A DNA stretch of 64,000 nucleotides from Liolophura sinensis. Its lineage: Eukaryota; Mollusca; Polyplacophora; Chitonida; Chitonidae. Below the pieces are notes generated by a model that ran no database searches, was not told the DNA's origin, and saw only the letters and a program-made list of their open reading frames with translations. Both the position numbers and the translations under genes were made by a program. Location: the NCBI RefSeq assembly GCF_032854445.1, contig NC_088304.1, positions 12,411,704-12,475,703 of the forward strand. Reading direction: 5' to 3'. Shown one piece after another: positions 43,101-54,700 of the stretch (position 1 is the stretch's first letter; every line of letters starts with the position of its first letter).

Positions 43101-44799
43101 TTATGAACAGTCTATCATTGTGAACAGTTGATTGTTGTGAAGTCTGTCATTGTGTGAAAAGCTAATTGTTGTGAACAGTCAATGATTGTGAACAGCTGAT
43201 TGTTGTGAACAGTCAATGATTGTGAACAGCTGATTGTTGTGAAGAGTTTATCATTCTGAACATTTGGTTGTTGTGAACAGTCTGTCATTGTGTGAACGGT
43301 CAACCATTGTGAACAGGTGGTTGTTTGTGAACAGTCAGTCATTGTGAACAGTTGATTGTTGTGAAGTCTGTCATTGTGTGAACAGCTGGTTGTTTGTGAA
43401 AGTAAGTCATTGTGAACTGCTGATAGTTGTGAACAGCTGGTTGTTTGTGAACAGCTGGTTGTTTGTGAACAGTCAGTCATTGTGAACAGCTGATATTGTG
43501 AATTCACGACCATTGTGATAGCTGGTTGTTTTTGAGCAATCATTGTGAACACTCAATCATTGTGAACAGCTGATTGTTGTGAACAGTCAATCATTGTGAA
43601 CAGCTGATTGTTGTGTTCTGTCAGTCATTGTGAACATTTGATTGTTTGAAGAGTTTGATCATTGTGAACAGCTGATTGCTTTAAGAGTTGATCATTATGA
43701 AAAACTGGTTTTTGTGGACAGTCAACCATTGTAAACAGCTGATTGTTGCAAAGTCAACCATTGTGAACATTGATTGCTTTAAAGTGTTGATCATTATGAA
43801 CAGCTGGTTGTTTTGAACAGTCAGCCATTGTGAACAGCTGATTGTTGTGAACAGTCAGTCAGTTGTGAACAATCAATCAGTGCAAACAGTTGATTGTTGT
43901 GAACAGTCAATCATTATTAACAGCTGATTGTTTTAAAGAGTTGATCATTGTAACAGTTGATTGTTGTGAACAGTCAACATTTGATTGTTTTAATGACTTG
44001 ATCATCATGAACAGTTGACTGTTGTGAACAGTCAGTCATTGTGAACAACTGACCATTGTGTTCAATTAATCTATTGTTGTTGATATTAGGTTGTTAATAT
44101 TTGATTTTGGTAAACACCAGGGCTTGAAGATAAAACTGTCCGCTGATCTAAAGCTAGTGCAATTTCGGTCCAGTCATCAGAGTAAATCAAGCACTGATCC
44201 TAATAGCCTGTGATTTATAAACATTTAATTTAGTCCGTACATGGGAAGGTCCTGCCAGCAACGTGCGGAGGGGCCGTGGGCATCCCCTGAGCTCTGCCCA
44301 GTTTCCTCCCACCAAAATGGGGGCCACTGTCGTATAAGTGAAATATTCTTGAGTACGGCGTAAAACACCAATCAAATAAATAAGTAAATAAATTTAATTC
44401 AGTTCCCAGCCAGCCTACAATTATAAACAATCATCCGAAAGCATGAATTCTTGAGGTATGGAAGTTTCTCCATTATGATCCGCAGACCTATTGTACTTAA
44501 GCAGAACATCCTTGGGTCTTTCAGTTCAAGCCAAGAGAGACGCAGCGCTGAAAGCCCAGCAAGAAGCAGACAGAGAAGTGAGGTTGGAGGACTGGTTAGT
44601 GATGAGACAGAAGTCTGGAGATGCCTCGGGCCCTGTCTCTGCCCAGGTAGCCCCGCCCAGTCTCCCCCCAGAGAATGCGGAGTCACCCCCAGTATACAGC
44701 CTGCCCCCAGCGCTGATGATGATCCCTAACCTGCCCCCGTCCCTTCTGCCTCCCCCACCTGGCACAAACCTACAGGCCAGCAGGGAAGAGTGGGGGTGA
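40018..44799 (+). CDS. ZMAT5: ZMAT5, U11/U12 snRNP 20 kDa protein, complete, four exons
   Basis: A component of the minor (U12-type) spliceosome's U11/U12 di-snRNP. Exons: 40018-40144, 40948-41010, 42472-42546, 44525-44799, joining in phase 1 each time to 179 aa (human protein is about 170). It begins MGKRYYCEFCDK with a U1-C/matrin-type C2H2 finger (C7, C10, H24, H30). A CCCH finger follows (C57-x8-C66-x5-C72-x3-H76), split between exons 2 and 3. Then comes a helical charged segment (VQAKRDAALKAQQEADRE), LEDWL, and a Pro-rich tail with LPPSLLPPPPG ending in WG, all as in the family. The donor of exon 1 (AAAG|GTTTGC) is weak. All introns look U2-type. Confidence 0.93.
40948..41010 (+). CDS. 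ZMAT5: ZMAT5 exon 2
   Basis: 63 nt: completes Asp43, then PEEILKEESCKMPCRQMETT plus the first base of Gly64. Acceptor TTTTGTAG, donor CAG|GTGAGA. Carries the first Cys of the CCCH finger. Confidence 0.88.
41220..41355. repeat. About 38-40-bp tandem repeat, 4 copies
   Basis: TAGA(T/C)(G/A)CTG(T/G)AAAACAACAAA.. repeated in ZMAT5 intron 2. Confidence 0.75.
41365..41575 (-). repeat. tRNA-SINE family B, 3' half with tRNA-like head
   Basis: GGCAAGTAAGGCGCCCCGCC, GCGAGGAAGTTACAACCTCC, and CTTCCGAAGCGGACGCTCTA..GGGGCCGG, which is a tRNA-like head on the minus strand. Confidence 0.65.
42108..42368 (+). repeat. tRNA-SINE family A, old full-length copy
   Basis: All parts recognisable with many changes (GAGTTTAAGTCCAGCTCATG, TTTGGTGTAAAACTCCAATT). 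Lies in ZMAT5 intron 2, about 100 nt before the exon-3 acceptor. Confidence 0.85.
42472..42546 (+). CDS. ZMAT5: ZMAT5 exon 3 (CCCH finger)
   Basis: 75 nt: completes Gly64, then DCSFGDSCRYSHLTTERRQT and LEKQ plus one base. Acceptor TTGCCAG, donor AAG|GTAAGA. Confidence 0.92.
42645..44070. repeat. 17-bp minisatellite, 1.4 kb, in last ZMAT5 intron
   Basis: Starts as a uniform array of CATTGTGAACAGTCAGT (to about 42855), then becomes a mosaic with ..CTGATTGTTGTGAACAGT... It fills about 70% of the 2-kb intron between ZMAT5 exons 3 and 4. Minus-strand frames rich in HNDxQxxSCSQ-like repeats are artefacts. Confidence 0.95.
44234..44395 (+). repeat. tRNA-SINE family A, headless
   Basis: GGGAAGGTCCTGCCAGCAAC to TACGGCGTAAAACACCAATC and tail; last ZMAT5 intron. 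Confidence 0.92.
44525..44799 (+). CDS. ZMAT5: ZMAT5 exon 4 (helical and Pro-rich tail)
   Basis: Completes Val89, then QAKRDAALKAQQEADREVRL, EDWLVMRQK, and the Pro-rich tail to EEWG, TGA at 44797-44799. Acceptor TCTTTCAG. Confidence 0.92.
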
Positions 44800-46077
44800 C
44801 AGGGGAAGTAACTCTAGACAACACATGGAGTTTACTGTTAGGACTGTTGGATGAGTTATCCGCAGATACCAGTTAATCAAGACTGATACAAGAAGAAGGC
44901 ACACAAGATTTCCCTGTTTCTGGCAGCTGTCAGTGATGGTGTCAAACTTTGCTTCCAGGCTGCCCAAATGCCTTGCCTGAGGAAGCAGAAAACGAGCCAC
45001 CCTACTCTCAGTGCCTGTGGGGCAGTGTGTGACAGTAAGCAGTCGACAAGGCTGACTTAGCTTATTGTGAAGTTTCTCTGACGTACATTTGCAAAGGAAT
45101 TCTCAGAGACAGCCTTGCTTTAAGGCAAAGACCACTGTAAAATGAAGTATATATCAGATGAAAAGACCATTAAAAACTGTCCGGGAAAATAGTGGATTTA
45201 TTTTGTTTTTGAATTTTTTGAACCGTGTGTCATTATGTTTAAAGATCAGATTCTGCAGTGATCTGCGTGACCCAGAAGGTATCATTTACATCACATCAAT
45301 ACTTTTTGCCTGATATAATTCCTCTCAAGGTCAAATCTGCAAAACATTCATTGATCTATATGTATATGCATTTTAAATGATGAAATGTAGCATTGTAATG
45401 TATGTTAAGTTACAGAAACCTTGTGTGACGTCCTCTTGTCCCATTGTGCTCAGAAAGGGCCACCACAGAACATATTTAACATATTCAAGTGCATTTAACT
45501 TGGTTAAACAAATTGTTAAAAAAAAAGATAATTTCAACGATTTTCCTGCACAGTCTGTAATGGCCTTTCGTCTGAAATATACTTCATTTAATGTGTTCTT
45601 TGCCTTTCAATGAACCAATCCGAAAGCCTTGTGATAAGCCAATAGTGTAATGGCGCCATTCCAACTACATCCCTAAATTTCCTGCCGATGCAAGCCGGGT
45701 ATGTTCCTGACAGGTCCCCTCCGCAATCAGTTTGTTGTTCCGGATGTCCCAACACATCCAGAATTGAGAAACAAACGTTTTCTCACGTTTCACTTAGTGC
45801 AGCTGTATCTTTGTATTTTTGTCTGTCAGCACTTCTCTATGGCAGTATTTTAGGTTTTAGTTTAAATGCATCAGCAACACTGAACAATTAATGTATCGTG
45901 CTGTTTTCAGATACAGATTTCAGGTAGGGTTCGTGCCATTTGTGCTCTCAGGCAAAATAATCCATTGCATACGGAGATATAAATCGGTGACAGGGGAAGT
46001 AACTCATATAAATATATGTGTTGATTATGTACATGTGATATTGTACATATCAATTTGTCTTCTTTTGAAACCAGTAA
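44800..46077 (+). other. ZMAT5 3' UTR and downstream DNA
   Basis: AT-rich after the stop. GTGACAGGGGAAGTAACTC occurs twice (44796 and 45989), a small duplicated motif. No further exon seen. Confidence 0.4.
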
Positions 46078-46158
46078 CACTTACGGTAATGTTGGTCGCT
46101 GCCATATAATCGAAATGGACATATTTTATAACACTAATCAAACAAATCAATAAATCAA
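46078..46158 (+). repeat. tRNA-SINE family A, decayed tail fragment
   Basis: ACGGTAATGTTGGTCGCTGC..ATAA and ACACTAATCAAACAAATCAATAAATC. Its AATAAA (46151 region) could serve as a ZMAT5 poly(A) signal. Confidence 0.5.
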
Positions 46159-46238
46159 TATTTTGTCATTAGGGCAGGCAGTATCGCCTAGTTTTGATGA
46201 AAATAATGTCAAAAACGATGCTAAGCTCAAAGTATATG

Positions 46239-46506
46239 ATTTATTTATTTATTCATTTGATTGGTGTTTTACGCAGTACTCATGATATTTCACATATACG
46301 ACGGCGGCCAGCATTATGGTGGGAGAAACTGGGCAGAGCCCGGGCGAACCTACTACCATCCGCAGGTTGCTGACAGACCTTCCCACTGACGGCCGAGATG
46401 AAGCCAGCATGAGCTGGACTTGAACTCACAGCGACCGCATTGGTGAGAGGCTTCTGGTCATTACGCTGCGCTAGCGCGGTAACCAACTGAGCCCACGGAG
46501 GCCCCC
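46239..46506 (-). repeat. tRNA-SINE family A, full length
   Basis: Complete antisense copy ending CCCACGGAGGCCCCC. Confidence 0.93.
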
Positions 46507-47179
46507 AAAGTATATGAAGGCACAAGCCTAAATCTTATAATACACTAGGACAGTACCAAAATCACTTCATTAAAATACCAAATTGGATAGGAAACTAAGT
46601 CTGGGGATCGCGGGTGATCTTAGACGTAAGTCAAAATTTCGATCATCAAGCTTGGTGTGTTCCTTTCTGTTATTTTAGCTGAAGTTTGTTTTACAGTAAC
46701 TTAACCAGAATTTACGCTGCCAAACAATTTGTGCAGCAAAAGCTAAAGGTTTGGGATATGCTTTTTAGAGTGAGCGGATTAAAAAGTTGATTTTTGTTTA
46801 GTAAATTTAATGCTTTTTTGTTGTTGCTGTTTTTTTAGTGATTTGTGAACTTTGAACCTTGCACCCAGTCCCTTTAATTCTCGGTAATTTTCGTCGCCAG
46901 ATCTTTTTTTTAGTTCGTTTAGTCATGTTTGCCAATAATGGAGGCCAGAGACAGACCTGCCAAAAAAAAAAACACAGACGTGCCAAAAAAAAAAAAAAAT
47001 AAGCATAAGGATGACATGGCCTGAGCTTTGCGATGGTATCCCATCTAAAAGCTAATTTTATTGATGTATGATTCTCACTATGTCTTTTTAATTTCTTTTT
47101 ATAAAATAATTGTACGCTGACGAAACCTACATGAAGACCAGTAGCTTTCTTTCTCAACTGACGATTGCGGATTGCAAAA

Positions 47180-47285
47180 GTTTACTACATTTTATGAAAA
47201 TAAAACACCGGTATGAAAAAAAAACACCGGTTTGTAAAATACAACACAGGCATGTAAAATAAAACCTTGGTGTGCAGAAAAAAGA
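47180..47285. repeat. Short A-rich tandem repeat, about 20 bp, 4-5 copies
   Basis: TGTAAAATA(A)AACACCGGTA-like units with drift. Confidence 0.6.
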
Positions 47286-48509
47286 TTTGAACAAAATTAA
47301 ATTTTCTTTGTCTTTATTTCGAAGTATATCGAAATACTTTGTTTTTGCCAGTATGTCGAACGCTCAGCTCCATGTCATCAGCGCAGCTACCATGCATATA
47401 CATGTATCTTGTTGTGTTAAACACCATATGATCACACAGAAGTGCTCCAAAAATTTAAACGTATACTGTGATGTTAAAATACTTCCTAAAGATTAAATTA
47501 ACTAAGCACAGTGCCAATCACGCGGATATGTAGCGGCGGTATTTGTAACGGGTGTTTTAACTAGTGGTCGTTTGGACCTGATCACTGCTGCCGGAAAGAC
47601 CTACGGTTTCTCAGTCTTTCTATACTGAAAGAATACGGTCTTGAGACAAAGTGTACGTTACAATAAATAAATAAATCTTTTTTTCTGGTTACAGATGATA
47701 GATTGCATAAAGATAGATATATACGTCTTTGAAAGTCTTTATATATGATATATGAAAGTCTTTACTTGAGCCACAGCGTAAGTGATATATACACGGACCC
47801 TAAGTCGGGCGATCGATCCAGTTTTCGCCAGCGCATTAATCTTATTCAAACGGTCTGAAGTAATTCACAGATGAGAATTAAATTTCTGAAATTATATTTT
47901 CCTGAGAGACAATCCTTAAGTGTAAAGAAAACCGTTAGTTTTGTGCCATTTTATGTTCAGTAAGGTGAGTTATGCCGAGGTGTCCCCAGTACATGTATGT
48001 GCTCCATTTTGCCGTACGAAGAGCCCCAGATTCTGATCAGCTGTCTACTTGTGACGTCACGTGATCTTTATCACGCTCCGTAGGTGTGTGCGGCTGTGAT
48101 CGGCCTTAGTGTTAAACGCCCTTAAAATGCCTCATATACGCGAATAAAACAGCTCATATTAGTATTATTTTTACATTTCTGGTATGAAAGCATGTGTGTA
48201 TGTCCGTTATTAGTGAATGTGGTGGTGGCATGCCATCTGGATTTATAGACAACACGATCAAATTCTCGTGTACATATTCTATGAAAATCTTTATTTGAAA
48301 CCAAAAAGCACATAAAAACACAGATATAGTTGATTCTGTTTATTCTGTGATACAAATATATCTACAGGAGAAATACCAGCAATTATCATTCTGAGTAGTT
48401 TTCTCTCTTACTAACCGGGTTCCTCTTAATTAATTATACAAAACCCCATAAAACAAAATTTGGAATGTCTACAACTTGGATGTCCGTTTTGATATTCCCA
48501 ACAGAATGA

Positions 48510-48630
48510 TTCGCACTTGGGTGATGACATTCGCACTAGGGTGATGACCTTTGCACATGGGTGATGACCTTCGCGCTTGGGTGATGACTTTCGCGCTTGA
48601 TGATCACCTTCGCGTTTGGGTGATGACCAG
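48510..48630. repeat. About 18-20-bp tandem repeat, 6 copies
   Basis: Unit TTCGCGCTTGGGTGATGACC with small indels. The surrounding minus-strand frame of 114 codons is probably not a gene. Confidence 0.8.
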
Positions 48631-51549
48631 TACAAGTTCACGAATACAAGCAGTTCTGTTTCGAATTTTACATGGAGGTTTTGTGCTTTAACAAGTCTGC
48701 TTTGACTTTCTCTCCCAAAATAAACTGACAAGGCAAATGTAAGTGGGAAATTCAAGCAGGACGACATCACGCTTTTAAAACGAGATTTGCGTTGCTATCA
48801 GATAGACTGATATTCATGTGACAATCCTAACATTCTGAAGAAATTCGCGGTGAGAACCTGGTTTTAGAATCACGTGAACTGGAGTCCAAAATTGAAAGTT
48901 AAGACAGAAGCTCTTATCTTTTCCGAACGAGAAAGGAAGAATACCATAATATGTACCCATGCATACACACCAGACACAGTTATTCCCCTTTTGTAATCGG
49001 TTAACCCGAATACTTCTGCCATTTACATAATATAAGTAAATAATGAATTACAATACAACTGAGTACATGAGATGAAAGTTTGAAGCGTAACATGCTGTAT
49101 ACGATATGTTCACTTGCTCTTATATGAAAAGAAAATAATGTACATGTATGTATACAAAAATTGACGCTTTCAGTGAGCCTCGATCCCAGTATTGAAGAGT
49201 GTCATACGATATAAATTTTCTTTCTGATAGCGTGAGTTGAGACAGATTCCCATCATTTGTTGCAGAATACATAAAACGGAGTATGCAACATGGTGTTTAT
49301 TGTGATAATAAAGCAATAAACGGGTATTCAAAGAAAAGAGAACTCTCAGATTGCTGGTACTTCCACATCAAGCAGAAGTCCATTGATCGAATATAGTTCG
49401 GCAACAAGCTCTAATCTTGTTTTTTATTAAGAAACTACACTTCTTCGAGAATAGAAAAAACGAATCAAATTGTATATATACCTCTTTCGGGGTAGTCCTA
49501 AATTGTGAAGCTGTAAACAAATCTGTGGAACATTAACCAATGAAAATGCAGAATCCCGGGAAATCACCTTCCGTCACTGATTTGGTTGTACAGAAATTTA
49601 CACAGGGTCCCGCTTGTAGCTGACATGTGACAGTTGAAACGGAGAAAGAGGTGAAAACGGAAATGTATTGAAGAGTAGAAAATATTACCTTCGGACACCG
49701 CGGTAGTTAGGGCCCATTTATAGGTTACAAGAGCGAATTGATTTTTCTCACAATGTTGTAAATTTGTCAACTTCGACCCACAAAATATATATCCCTTATC
49801 TTTTGCGAGGTACCATACTATACCACCACATGCACCTTTTATACTTCTCCACTAAAAAATCAGCCTAGCATGACCATTATTTTTGAAGCTGTTGTTGCTC
49901 GGAGAGAAGTTTTGCCACTTTGGTAACCTCCAGAGGGGTGGGTAGTAACCCTGGACAAAAAGTTTTCAGTTCTATCGCAAATTCTGATCTGTTTAATCTA
50001 GGTGCGAAATAGCAGTGTAGAAATTTATGGTACATCGACAACAGATGATAATGTCTGTGTGGCAGTATTGTCCAATCATCGTCCCTTCCCATTTCACTTC
50101 GGAGGCAAATCTTGGACCCAAACGCACCATTTGCGCAAGTGTAAATTGTAACCATTTTAGCGTGAACACGGGACCAGCATGGAGTTGTATTTATACTGTG
50201 TTCAGTGTCTTAGCTACTGCTGGCTTTCACAAAATCGTACACAGTCATTTACATGACCAATACAAATTTAACCGACGTTGTTTGAGAGCTTTCATTTCAG
50301 GCAAAGCCTTCAGAACTTGAAATTAAATGTACCTATTTGAAGGTTGTGTCGATTCCGGTTAACAGCTTTATATAAATAGGTTATAGGTTGTAGCCATACA
50401 AAAATAATCTGTTTTACATATATCAGCTAGAGAGACAGTGTGTTTGGGTTCTGTTATAAATAGTATGTACATGGAGTTTGAAAAGGTGAACATATCATTT
50501 CCATTCAAAGCTTTAAAACTCAAACTCGAACTTACAGGTAAAACACAGCCTGACTGAAAACACAGTCAATTCTAGGAATACATGTACCAAACAAGTAATT
50601 AAAAATGTACGTCTTTCTTCGAGTAAGTTATGAAAATACCCCTCTTTCGTTTTTCACTTTATAGTGCAGTTTAAAATGCTGGTTTCAAACCTCAGAAGCC
50701 ACTATAGTAAACTGCATGTTTGGTGCATGGCGTCATCATCTACACTAGTATCATGGATAGCGAACGTTTGTGATGAAAGCAATGTTACTGGTGATGAGAG
50801 CAATGTTTCCAGGATGTCGTTGTGAAGCTGGATGAATGATGGATTTCAACAGTTTCTAAAACGGAAGAATGGATGGTCATTCCATTCATCCATGCCTTTA
50901 AGCACTCTGGTTTCTATCATATTGCACTATACAGAAAGCCGTTGATACATATAACATCGCTGTTATCGTTCCTCTGACGTTACGGTCCAATAGAACGGTA
51001 GTGCTCGGGATCAATACACCGTCATACTTGAACTTCATGTGCATGTCGTGGAATTGATTTCCCCGCATAACCCACGTACCGTTAACTTGCATCAGTCTGT
51101 GTACTCTATACCATCATGTGCATGCAACATATCGTCATGTGATCAGTAACGTTGCGTAGCGTTTCATCTTATCATCTTTTTTTTTTTTTTTTTTTGGCGT
51201 AGTATATCAACGTGTCCTCATTGCACGTGCACGACGTCACCAACTACTCTGATGCATACCATAACGTCATCAACCACAATCGATGCATATATCCCTGACG
51301 TCATCACTTACTGCATAGCACAACCACCGTAACATCAGTTTTTAAGTTTTTTTAGTCAACGCATTATATCGACCAGATACTATGCATCCCTGTCATTTTA
51401 CAGTTGTTGGGAGGTACACGTCACTGGCCTTTTCAATATCTTCTAGAAATGATCCACAAGCTTTTCTGAACAGAGCAGTACGATTAAAGGTAGAGTGCAC
51501 AAAATTGTTCTTGGATGTCTGACCACCGATTCCTCCCCGCGTGTGAGAA

Positions 51550-51761
51550 TTAAGCGAAGAATCCCCAAACAAAGACAGCGAACGTCATGAGCAGGACAGC
51601 GTTGATGTTGCAAATTGTTCTCAATATAGGTCTCTCGGTAATATTGATCTGCTTAGCCTCTAGCGCCGCCTTCTCCTCGTCGGTCATACCATCACCCTCC
51701 ACCATCTTCTCAATACCGCAGATCCAGTTACCGGCTTTCTTCCAAATCGGGATCTCCTCGT
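51550..51761 (-). CDS. SLC5A: SLC5A last coding exon
   Basis: Completes Asp, then [20 protein letters not shown], a charged loop (TDEEKAALE), and a final membrane helix [15 protein letters not shown] with TAA at 51550-51552. The W.CGIEK and EEKAALE blocks are typical SGLT C-termini. Confidence 0.94.
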
Positions 51762-54700
51762 CTGCAACACAAACAAAAATTTATAATTCGCATGACTGGG
51801 TTTGTGACGCAGCTTTCAATGTGATATCATGATGGTGTCTTCTTCTAGGGGGCCTGACGGGTCCAATGCGACATATTGACATTTCTGTCTCACTGAAACA
51901 GCATGCCGGAGAGACCATACAGACACCATGCCCAACCCAGTCCCAGTCTGTGACACGATTGTATGCTAAATGTGATGACACAGCATTTTGAGTAATTCTA
52001 GACCAGTTACTCACCCTCGTCGCTGCTCTGGTTTTACTCCCTGTGCTGTACGTCTTTAAATATACCACAAGGCCTGCTGGGCTTATTCCTTTTATGAAAG
52101 ACTCTCCAACCCTACGTGGGAAGGTCTGCCACCAACCTGCGGATGGTCGTGGGTTTCCCCCAGGCTCTGCCCTGTTTCCTCCCACCATAATGCTGGCCGC
52201 CATCGTATAAGTGAAATATTCTTGATTACGGCGTATAATCAAATAAATGAATAAATTTTATGAAGGATCATTCATTCTTCAAACGGGTTGTTTGATTGTA
52301 GGGTCCATTAAATAGGGCACCTTTACCCAAAGCAAATACTGACTCGGGTCCAAGCTGGATTGGGCATTATTCTCTTGCAATGAATGGGTTTTTGTGTCCG
52401 AACAGACATTTGTATAACTGCCGTCAACCAATTAGGACGTTCTATAACCACAAGGCCAATCCCCAAAACGTCGTTAAAACATACAACCAAACAACTAAGA
52501 AAGTATAAGAAAATAGGACGGAAGCAGTTAACGGTTTTCAATGATAATGAAAAGACGGTTTGTTCTAGTCGACAGTGAAATCAGTATTAAAATCGTGTAC
52601 CATGATAGCATATAAGTTGTCGAGAACAAAATATGTAGCTTAGTTGCGCTTTGATTGCAACTGTACATATATCCAACGTGGAGATCTAATACAGCACGAT
52701 TAATATACAACCCCTAGCCCCAAGTTAAGCGGAATTAGACACAATCGCGAAGCACGGTAACACTTTATCAGTTGCCCACAAAACGCCATTGCAAAAACAA
52801 GAATGCGTATACATGCACATTTTGAACCCGAATGGTGGGAAAGGCTCTAGCAGCCAACATTATGTCGGCCAAATCACCATGGAGTATACTGTGTAAGCTT
52901 GTTTCAGGCCAGTTTCAGTGCTGCCCCGATGGAACGCCATACTGGAAACACCAGATACTAGTAATGCATAGCGTCCGCGCACACAGTCACAGTGTGCCGT
53001 CATCGAACCAAAAAGTACTTGCTCTTAAACGAAATAAGGGGGTATCAGAGATTCCAACTTTGGTGTGAACGGACTCGGGACTTCAACCTGGGTCTCTTGT
53101 TCGTACGGCCAATGCTCTAACCACTTTGCAATTGCTAGGATCGGCGTATATGTTTGACGGTTCAGGTTATTTAAACATGAACTTCTGATAGTCAAATAAC
53201 CCTCGCTTTACAGCCCTCATAAATCTGATAACATTCTTTAGTTTTGTAATCTATGCGAGGTGGTGCAGTTTTGTGCGTGAAATTCATGTAGCACGAAATC
53301 ACGCTTTGGGGTGAGATTTGTATGTTGTCAGCTAGACTCGTTTTTTTTTTTTTTCACGTATAAGAGAAGCGGGATTTGATAATGACATGAACTATAGCCG
53401 TGGTTTGTCAACATACCACCCTGTGCAGATTTGTGCTTGTCAATTTTCTCCCGGCTTCCAACGTCTTCATCCACGGAGATGTCAATGCGTTCAGCCTTGC
53501 TATGACGTGTCCAAAATGTCAATCGGTATAGCTGCGGAGAAACAAGAAAGTACACATTGGTTAATTTATAACAGCATTTATGCGCAAAGGTAGTCGGGTG
53601 ATTCAGACGGGGTCCCTTCCTTGTGCGGACGGTTGTGCTCCTGAGTTGTGGGGAGCTACCTTTTTTTTTGGGATTGAGCGGTTTTGCTACTTTAACATAT
53701 AGACAGACATCACAATTAGCATCTTCTGCTTCCTGATGATTCGGAAATGTAGTTCCATCAACCTTTAGTACTTACTTTGGGAATTGCTGGAACTTTGATT
53801 TTGCTTTTTTAACAAGCTTCAAAGTTTGCTCTCAGGTATGCTTTCGTGGGTCCAAGCTGAAGCTTCAGAATCCCACACTTGGAAAAGTTGCCAAGCTGAT
53901 GAGTACTCCAGATGTTACCGTGTCACAAGAGTTTTACCAGTAATACCTCGCATGTCTGCATCGGGCTAGAAGCATTTCACACGTGCAAATTTAGACACTG
54001 CCAAGTGGCACCGTGTCACAAGAGTTTTACCAGTAATATCTCGCATGTCTGCATCGGGCTAGAAGCATTTCACACGTGCAAATTTAGACACTGCCAAGTG
54101 GCACCTGAACGTTAACATGTACGTAAGTGACGACTGTTATATAAGGACGTGACTAAACAAGGGCGATATCACTTACGTGGACATCATCAATGGGCGCTGT
54201 GAGCAGGCTGATAACAGTACAAGCGATAACAACAACACCGAAGAGAATGATACCGAAATGGAGGTAGTGAACTTTGCCGATGATTGCAGGTTTGGGATCG
54301 TCTCCAGGGGTTCCACACGGGAATGCTGGGTAAGAATATTCCCATGCGAACCGGATGAGGCCAACGACAAGTCCGATCATCAAGCCCCAGAAGGCCCCCT
54401 GAAATTCAAGGAGAAAATCGCTATCATTAATTTAAGCAATGGATCTATACGTCGAAATAGAGATTCGTATACCAGCCGTCAGTCTAACTGGCTGTTCAAG
54501 TTCAATAATTGCAAGGCAATTTCCAAAACCGACGTTTAACACAAACCACAAAAGAACCAACAAAGTATATGAAGTACGAAATTCGAACGGAATCATGCAA
54601 AGAAAAGCAGTCAACAGTTTTGAGTAATGGTCAAGTGGAATGAATGAAATCAGTATTCAAATCGTGTACATTGTTAGTATATAGTTGTCGGTAATCAAAC

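Larger units (their letters stand above)
46507..51549. other. Intergenic region between ZMAT5 and SLC5A
   Basis: Holds two short tandem repeats and a poly-T run (51179-51196). Minus-strand frame 49877-50155 has a helical-looking end (LEVTKVAKLLSEQQQLQK) but no domain or splice partner, so it is not called. The SLC5A 3' UTR should start at 51549 going down. Confidence 0.45.

Noticed and set aside
42844-43552. Ser/Gln/Cys-rich minus-strand frames
   Set aside because: Read-through of the 17-bp minisatellite in a ZMAT5 intron.
46807-47157. 116-codon Lys-rich minus-strand frame
   Set aside because: Driven by T-rich runs; no domain.
49877-50155. 92-codon minus-strand frame with a helical C-terminus
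   Set aside because: No recognisable family, start or splice partner; could be chance in intergenic DNA.
53068-53130. Possible tRNA gene on the minus strand
   Set aside because: Only promoter boxes are tRNA-like; the cloverleaf cannot be drawn.
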